Shown here piece after piece: positions 1 through 4,700 of a stretch of 5,235 bases of DNA. Where the stretch lies: assembly GCA_947306605.1 (NCBI GenBank), contig CAMZHB010000136.1:1-5235 (forward strand), given 5' to 3'. Below the pieces are notes generated by a model that saw nothing but the letters and a program-made list of their open reading frames with translations, was not told where the DNA came from and made no database searches. Source of the DNA: an uncultured Prevotellaceae bacterium (GTDB taxonomy: Bacteria; Bacteroidota; Bacteroidia; Bacteroidales; Bacteroidaceae). A program made the translations under genes and the position numbers. Position 1 is the stretch's first letter. Every line of letters begins with the position of its first letter.

Positions 1-33
1 GTACTGCGAAAGTGGGAGAGTAGGTCGCCGCCG
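1..33 (+). rRNA. rrf: 5S ribosomal RNA, 3' end only
   Basis: The window opens inside a 5S rRNA gene. The words GTACTGCGAAAGTGGGAGAG and TAGGTCGCCGCC are the conserved helix IV/V and 3' strand of helix I of Bacteroidota 5S rRNA. The mature 3' end should lie near 32-33, just before a T-run and the terminator. The rest of the gene, and presumably 16S and 23S, lie upstream outside the window. The exact 3' end is an estimate. Confidence 0.88.
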
Positions 34-43
34 TTTTATTGAG

Positions 44-77
44 GAGTCCGTTCCGTGAGGGACGGGCTCTTTTTTTT
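44..77 (+). terminator. Rho-independent terminator of the rRNA operon
   Basis: An 11-bp stem (44-54 with 59-69) closes on a GTGA tetraloop, which is of the stable GNRA class, and is followed by eight T (70-77). Two of the pairs are G-T wobbles (47:66 and 52:61). It sits about 10 bp after the 5S end, as expected for an rrn operon terminator. Confidence 0.9.
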
Positions 78-84
78 GTGTCCG

Positions 85-101
85 CTTGCGCAGTACCATG
101 G
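85..101 (-). pseudogene. Inverted 5S-like fragment
   Basis: Read on the minus strand this segment resembles the internal 5S sequence around the conserved ATGGTACTGCG word. Positions 89-96 are the exact reverse complement of window positions 1-8. Extending with the known 5S consensus gives about 15 of 17 matches. It is far too short to be functional and looks like debris from a rearrangement at the end of the rRNA operon. A chance match over so short a stretch cannot be excluded, and part of the supporting consensus comes from memory because the upstream 5S bases are outside the window. Confidence 0.4.
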
Positions 102-111
102 CGTCTTTTTA

Positions 112-129
112 GTTCCGCGCCGGCGGAAC
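112..129 (+). other. Small GC-rich hairpin between the two 5S tails
   Basis: GTTCCGC (112-118) is perfectly complementary to GCGGAAC (123-129), with a GCCG loop. The hairpin lies directly upstream of the second 5S tail. It has no T-run of its own, so it is not a terminator. It may be a remnant of folded rRNA or spacer sequence; its function is unknown. Confidence 0.5.
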
Positions 130-134
130 GGGGC

Positions 135-158
135 AAGTGGGAGAGTAGGTCGCCGCCG
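135..158 (+). pseudogene. Second copy of the 5S rRNA 3' tail (remnant)
   Basis: Positions 135-162 match 10-37 without a mismatch, repeating the last ~23 nt of 5S plus the short T-run. The 5' three quarters of a 5S gene are absent: the DNA just upstream (78-134) is not 5S in the forward direction, and an intact 5S of about 110 nt could not fit after the first terminator. This is therefore a truncated duplicate and not a second 5S gene. Together with the terminator that follows, it makes an imperfect ~72-bp direct duplication of the operon end. Confidence 0.8.
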
Positions 159-167
159 TTTTTGTCG

Positions 168-200
168 GAGTCCGTTCCGTGAGGGACGGACTCTTTTTTT
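168..200 (+). terminator. Second rRNA-type terminator (duplicate)
   Basis: This is the same 11-bp stem (168-178 with 183-193) and GTGA loop as the first terminator, followed by seven T (194-200). The one stem difference (position 190 is A where the first copy has G at 66) turns a wobble T-G pair into a Watson-Crick pair, so the fold is preserved. In tandem with the first it would give a double stop for heavy rRNA transcription. Confidence 0.88.
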
Positions 201-204
201 GTGT

Positions 205-333
205 TGACTGACGGGAGGGACGGGAGCCGGCGGGAGTGCTGTGTGGGCCGGTGTGTGGTTTTTTCCTTATTTGACGGGGCAATGCTGTGTGTGTGATTTT
301 TTTTTGTTTTTGCGTGATTTTTTTTTCGGAAAA
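205..333. other. Gene-free spacer with spaced T-tracts
   Basis: I see no reading frame or RNA gene here. The left half is G-rich and GT-rich. The right half carries T-tracts at 259-264, 297-305, 307-311 and 318-326. The word GTGA plus nine T occurs twice (293-305 and 314-326), 21 bp apart, about two helical turns. The tracts end just before the -33 element of the next promoter, so they may bend the DNA or act as an upstream activating element. That role is inference. Confidence 0.45.
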
Positions 334-366
334 TTTGGCTGGAATATAAAAGTGTTTTTATCTTTG
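334..366 (+). promoter_or_regulatory. Bacteroides-type promoter for the 213-aa exported protein
   Basis: A -33 TTTG (334-337) and a -7 TATCTTTG (359-366, fitting TAnnTTTG) are separated by 21 nt, the spacing used by the primary sigma factor of Bacteroidota. Transcription should start near 371-375, giving a leader of about 55-60 nt that is A-rich before the ATG at 430. Confidence 0.78.
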
Positions 367-429
367 CAGTGAAATAGCCCTAAACGGGTGTAAAATGGAA
401 ATATAATAACAAATTAAAAAGAATAAGCG

Positions 430-1071
430 ATGAACAAATTGAGAACTTTATTTGTGATGGCTGCCCTGGTGATTGCCGGTGCTGCTATGGGTCAGGAGAA
501 GCCGTATCTGACTGCTGAGGACGTGCAGATTGGTTCTGACGGATTAGGCGTGCTTTCTATCAGTATGTCAGCCGATGAAGCAATGAATGCTTGTAACTTC
601 CAGTTGTATCTTCCCGAAGGCGTTGAGATTGATTCTAAAAAGGTTGGTCCATTGACGATTTATACTTCTGCCGGAACAACAGATTTGGTTTATGAAGGAT
701 TGTACACCCAAAGTTTTGACCCAAGAGAAGGTTACATGCTTGTAAATTTCTATTCACCAAGTAAAGAGTATGGTTTTATGGCTGCCAGTGGCGTATTGGC
801 AAAAATTACGCTGAAAGCATCTGATGCTCTAGCTAACGGAACTTATGAAGGAAGTTTGAAGGGAGTAGGTATTGCCAATAAAGATGCCGTTTCCGTTAAC
901 CAGGGTAAGATTCCCGATGTAACGTTTAAGATTACGAAGGGCCAGACTGGTGTCAAGAGCGCTGTGAACGGTGCTGACAACGGTGCACTGTATGACCTGC
1001 AGGGCCGCCGCGTGACGAACCCGCAGAAGGGTGGCGTTTACGTGAAGAAGGGCAAGAAGGTTGTTAAGTAA
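430..1071 (+). CDS. Exported cohesin-like protein with C-terminal sorting-like tail
   Basis: I do not recognise a named gene. The 213-residue product starts with a classic signal peptide (basic MNKLR, then a hydrophobic stretch to about residue 19) and likely cleavage at AMG|QE near residue 21, so it is exported. Residues ~30-170 form a beta-rich domain with traits of cohesin-like modules: a CNFQLYLPEGVEI strand, a late GVLAKITLKAS strand, and an ending of DVTFKITKG. Residues 187-213 (LYDLQGRRV, then KGGVYVKKGKKVVK) resemble the C-terminal tail common on Bacteroidota secreted proteins, similar to type IX (Por) sorting domains. No catalytic residues stand out; a binding or structural surface role is plausible. 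The ATG at 430 is chosen because it begins the signal peptide and lies ~58 nt after the predicted transcription start. The leader is AT-rich with no real Shine-Dalgarno, normal in this phylum. The gene is monocistronic: its own promoter upstream, a strong terminator downstream. The cohesin-like and sorting assignments are tentative. Confidence 0.85.
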   Translation: MNKLRTLFVMAALVIAGAAMGQEKPYLTAEDVQIGSDGLGVLSISMSADEAMNACNFQLYLPEGVEIDSKKVGPLTIYTSAGTTDLVYEGLYTQSFDPREGYMLVNFYSPSKEYGFMAASGVLAKITLKASDALANGTYEGSLKGVGIANKDAVSVNQGKIPDVTFKITKGQTGVKSAVNGADNGALYDLQGRRVTNPQKGGVYVKKGKKVVK

Positions 1072-1093
1072 GGTATACCTTATATTATATAGG

Positions 1094-1126
1094 AAAACGG
1101 CGTCCGGTGACGGACGCCGTTTTTTT
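1094..1126 (+). terminator. Rho-independent terminator after the 213-aa protein gene
   Basis: CGGCGTCCG (1098-1106) pairs perfectly with CGGACGCCG (1111-1119) around a GTGA loop. The stem can extend by the four A at 1094-1097 pairing with the T-run that starts at 1120. It lies 23 nt after the stop codon and separates this gene from what follows. Confidence 0.92.
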
Positions 1127-1199
1127 GTTGTTAGAAAATGGGGACTGGAGGATGGGGAATGAAGTGGGCTTCTAAAGGCTTTTCCGCGGGTCGCCGGAG

Positions 1200-1350
1200 G
1201 TGACTGCTGGCTTCGGTCAGTTGTCTCTTTCAGAGACGTGGTGCGGTGGCGGCGACTTGCCCTATGGTACTCGCTTTGCTCGCACCATAGGTTAACCATC
1301 TCTGGACGTTTCCGACGTCCTGCCTGTATCGGGCGCAAGATGTTGTGCTC
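1200..1350. repeat. Cluster of small inverted repeats (possible dispersed intergenic element)
   Basis: Several perfect or near-perfect hairpins follow one another. GTCTCT/AGAGAC lies at 1223-1228 and 1232-1237. CCTATGGT/ACCATAGG lies at 1261-1268 and 1284-1291, with a loop containing the word TCGC twice. The palindrome GGTTAACC lies at 1290-1297, GGACGT/ACGTCC at 1304-1309 and 1315-1320, and GCGCAA/TTGTGC at 1333-1338 and 1343-1348 (one G-T pair). No transposase is present. The density suggests a REP- or MITE-like intergenic repeat or a structured RNA; the sequence does not decide which. Confidence 0.5.
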
Positions 1351-1428
1351 CCATGTCAAAATTTTTACCCCAAAATCAGGTGTTTTGTAGCGTGTCTATT
1401 ATCTCCAATCGTTGGGAACGGCAAACCG

Positions 1429-1482
1429 GAAACGGCGTTTCAAAGTTTTGAGACGCCGCTTTTGTGGATTGAAACGGCGTTT
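1429..1482. repeat. Hairpin plus third copy of its arm
   Basis: The segment 1433-1444 pairs with 1447-1458 over 12 positions with one G-T wobble; the innermost pairs must open to form a loop. The word GAAACGGCGTTT occurs at 1429-1440 and again at 1471-1482, so the downstream copy could compete for the same partner strand. A short CTTTT follows the hairpin, making it weakly terminator-like. No adjacent gene needs it, so its role is unclear. Confidence 0.5.
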
Positions 1483-1503
1483 TTGGGAACGGGTGATGGG
1501 AGG

Positions 1504-1614
1504 AATTAACAATGAAGAATGAAAAATTAAAAATGAAGAATGCCGCAGGCATCACGAGAACGAAGTTCGGGAGCGAAGCGGTAATGAAGAATTAAAAATG
1601 AATAATGAAAAATG
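1504..1614. repeat. A-rich direct repeats flanking a GC-rich hairpin core
   Basis: Two AT-rich arms built from the words ATGAAGAAT, ATTAAAAATGAA and ATGAAAAAT (about 1504-1541 and 1584-1614) lie in the same orientation around a ~42-bp GC-rich core. The core contains short hairpins TGCC/GGCA (1541-1551) and GAAC/GTTC (1558-1568), and CCGC (1543-1546) can pair with GCGG (1578-1581). I recall similar A-rich ATGAAGAATTAAAAATG strings as common between Bacteroidales genes, but copy number cannot be judged here. There is no coding potential. Confidence 0.5.
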
Positions 1615-1626
1615 GGGGATAGGGAA

Positions 1627-1658
1627 TTTGGTGTTTTGTATGTTTTTCTTTATTTTTG
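1627..1658 (+). promoter_or_regulatory. Bacteroides-type promoter for the SGNH esterase gene
   Basis: A -33 TTTG (1627-1630) and a -7 TATTTTTG (1651-1658, fitting TAnnTTTG) are separated by 20 nt. Transcription would begin near 1663-1667 and leave a leader of about 60 nt before the ATG at 1727. The geometry nearly repeats that of the promoter at 334-366. Confidence 0.75.
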
Positions 1659-1726
1659 CATGGTGTATTATGGCTTATTGTATGGCTACGGATTTAATTT
1701 AAAAACGAAAGATAAAGCGATTGTTT

Positions 1727-4700
1727 ATGAAAAAAGTATGTTTGCTCCTGGTGAGCTTGATGGTTTGCAGCTTTGTTAAGGCTCAGACGTATCATGACGC
1801 CAACGTCGGCGGCATCCTGTTCGGTCAGGGTTGGACGCAGGAGGTTGGCAAGAAGTATCAGCGTTTCCCGGACCGTGCCCAGTCGGTTGTTCCGAGCGGC
1901 GTGTGGAGTTTGTCGAAGAATACGGCAGGCTTGAACGTGCGTTTTGTTACGGATGCGAAGACGATTACGGTGAAGTATACGCTGACTGGCGGTGCCCTCG
2001 GTTATACGAATATGCCGGTGACGCTGCAGAGCGGTATAGACATGTATGTTCACACGAGTGACGGGAAGTATTACTGGGTGAGTCCTCAGAAGAAGTTCTC
2101 TTTCAGCACCTCGTGTGTTTACACGTATGCCAATTTGGACCCGAAGGGTGTGAGCGGCGAGGATGCTTGCGAGTATGTTGTTTACTTTCCGATGTACAAC
2201 GGCGTGAAGTCGCTGAGCGTTGGTGTGGACAAGGACAATTCGTTTGAGTTTGTTCCTGTTCCCGAGGATGACGAGCCTATCGTGGTTTACGGTTCTTCGA
2301 TTGCTCAGGGTTGCTCGGCTTCGCGTCCCGGCATGGCTTGGCCTGCCATCGTTGCGCGTGAGCTGAACAGCAACGTGATTAACCTGGGCTTCTCGGGCAG
2401 TGCCATGATGGAGTCGGGCTTGTTTGACATGATGTCGGAGTTTACGAATGCGAAGTTGTTCATTCTGGACGCTATTCCTAACATCAAGAGCGCTCCGAGC
2501 AGCATCATCAGCCGTACGCTTGACGGCGTGAAGAAGTTGCGCGCGGTGTCGCAGGCTCCGATCCTTCTGGTGGAGAGTCTGGGTAACTCGAACAAGGTGA
2601 TGCAGCCGAACGAGGAGGGTGTCGACTCGCGTGGTAACGAGAAACTGAAGGAGGCTTATCAGGCTATTCTGGACGAGGACATCAAGAATGTGTTCTATCT
2701 GACGGAGGAGGAAATCGGTCTGACGGAGGACGGCATGATTGAGGGTACTCACCCGAACGATATCGGTATGCGCGAGTATGCCGACGCTTACGTTGAGAAG
2801 ATCAACTGGCTGTTTGAGAATATCGACACTTCGTCGGTGAACGAGAAGCACCCGTTGTATGACATCGTGCGCGAGGCGAAGCAGATGATGAAGTCTTGGA
2901 TCTTCGGCAGCAACCCTGGCGAGACACCTGTCGGTCTGAAGAGCCAGATGGAAACGCTGCTTGCCGACGCTCAGGATGCTATCGACAAGAATACGTGCGA
3001 CGCTCAGTGCGAGGGCATGAAGACGGCTATCGAAGAACTGATGGCTGAAATCCGCTCGACACGCAACCCGATGGACGAAGGCTATTACTACATCGTGAGT
3101 GCCTACGACGGCTTTATGGATTACAAGGGCTACGAAATGGGTATGTACACGAAGGGCTCGGCTGTGAACTATGCCAAGCTCGACTCGACGAACGCGGCAT
3201 ATGTGTATAAGTTCACGAAGACGGCGAAGGGCAACTGGGCCGTTCAGAACTGTGCTACGGGTACGTTTATCAATACGTCGGCCGCCCAGAAGTCGCTGGT
3301 GATGAGCAACACGCTGGTGACAGAGCAGGTGCTGAAGGAGGAGACCGCGTGGTCGGCCCGCTTCCGCATGTACAACACGGCGAACACGTTGCCTTACATC
3401 CCGAACAGCAACTATTTCGGCTCTTCGGACGGTGCGGACGTGTTCAACCAGTCGACGGATTTGTATGACTCGGCTAACCCGTCGAGCACGGCTTACGGCT
3501 GGTACACGTGGTATATCCGCCAAGTGACGGACACGGAACTGCTGGAACGCATCATCAACGATATGAAAACGGAAGAGACCGTTGCCCTGGAACAGGCTAT
3601 GAGCGAAGTTATGCCGATTTATGACCGCGCAATGGACATGAAGGCCGACGAGACAAATGCTCTGATAACGAACGGTGAGGATACGAGCGACGGCTGCCAG
3701 TTCTCGTCGAACGCGAAGATGCCGGAGAACACCCGCGTGTGGGGTTACTACCGCAACTTGCTCGACGGCGACCTGGAGTCGTTCTTGATTACGATTCACG
3801 ACGGTAGTCTGGCCACGCCTCCCGAAACTTTCCACTATCTGCAAGTGGACCTGAAGGAGAATCCTGTGGATGCCTTCATCTTCCGCTGCGGTTGCACGAC
3901 AGCTTGGCCGACGTTCGCCATCAAGGACGTGACCGTGATGGCTTCGAACGACGGTGAAAACTGGACTCAGGTGGACGAACTGGCGAATCTGCCGACCACG
4001 GGCACGTATGATTCGAAGTGCGTGCGGATGTATAAGGAATACCGCTTCGTCCGCTTCGTCGTGACGGCCACGAAGAGCAACAGTCCTATGGTAGGCGGCG
4101 GCCCGTCGTTCGCTATTGGCGAATTCCAGATGTACCCGGCCGTATCTGCCGAAGACTCTCCTTATAACACGAACAGCGCCGTGAAGACGGAAACAGACAA
4201 GCTGTCGCAACTCATGGAGCAGGCCCGTGCCAAGGTGGCCAACAATACGGCTACGGCTGAAGATGCCCAGGCTCTGAAGGATCAGGCCGACCGTGTGCTC
4301 GCTGCCATCCGCGGCGACAATGCCACCGAAGTGCTGGAGGAAAAGATGGAAGAGGCCAAGGCTCTTTATGAAAGAGTGTTCGCTCCCGTTCCTAATACCT
4401 CCCAGGCGCTTATCACCGAGGCCGATGACGACGATGAGGCTCACAACCAGTTCTCGTCGAACGCCAAGATGCCGGAGAATACGTCGAACTGGGGTTACTA
4501 CCGCAACATGCTCGACAATGACCCGGCCACTTACTTCATTACGATACACAGCACGGCTTTCGAACATACGTCCGTGCCTCCCTCAGGCAAACACTATCTG
4601 CAAGTGGACCTGAAGGAGAACCCGGTGGATGCCTTCATTTTCCACTGTGTTCCCAACACCACGTTCCCGACCTTCTGTTGGAGAGATTTGACCGTTTCGG

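Larger units (their letters stand above)
1127..1626. other. 500-bp intergenic region without a credible gene
   Basis: Neither strand holds a reading frame with a recognisable product. A minus-strand frame (1359 down to 829) crosses the left part, but it runs through hairpin DNA, then the terminator and the end of the upstream gene, and looks accidental. The region instead holds a stem-loop cluster (about 1200-1350), a hairpin with a repeated arm (1429-1482), and a GC-rich core between A-rich repeats (1504-1614). The stretch 1350-1428 shows nothing I can name. Confidence 0.6.

Noticed and set aside
135..158. A second complete 5S rRNA gene
   Set aside because: Only the 3' tail is present. The first terminator lies where the 5' part of a second 5S gene would have to be.
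829..1359. 176-codon minus-strand open frame
   Set aside because: It starts in stem-loop DNA, runs through a clear terminator and overlaps the end of the plus-strand exported-protein gene. It has no signal peptide, no domain and a low-complexity Arg/Ser/Pro composition.
1200..1614. CRISPR array or insertion sequence
   Set aside because: There are no regularly spaced identical repeats, no transposase frame, and no terminal inverted repeats bounding a mobile unit. The short hairpins and A-rich arms fit intergenic repeat elements better.
1727..1786. Lipoprotein signal in the esterase (Cys14)
   Set aside because: The residues before the Cys (LMVC) do not fit a lipobox, which needs a small residue such as Gly, Ala or Ser just before the Cys. 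Signal peptidase I cleavage near VKA|QT fits better.
1831..2061. 76-codon plus-strand frame
   Set aside because: It lies wholly inside the esterase gene in another frame, with no independent promoter and no motif.
2305..2595. 96-codon minus-strand frame
   Set aside because: It is antisense to the SGNH catalytic domain and has no supporting start context or motif.
1694..4567. 957-codon minus-strand open frame
   Set aside because: It is in exact register with the SGNH esterase gene. Its predicted product is rich in His, Arg, Val and Leu with no recognisable domain, whereas the plus frame has a signal peptide and clear SGNH and F5/8 type C motifs.
4293..4613. 106-codon plus-strand frame
   Set aside because: It is an alternative frame inside the second repeat unit of the esterase; its product is a Pro/Arg/Thr-rich string typical of a frame-shifted reading.
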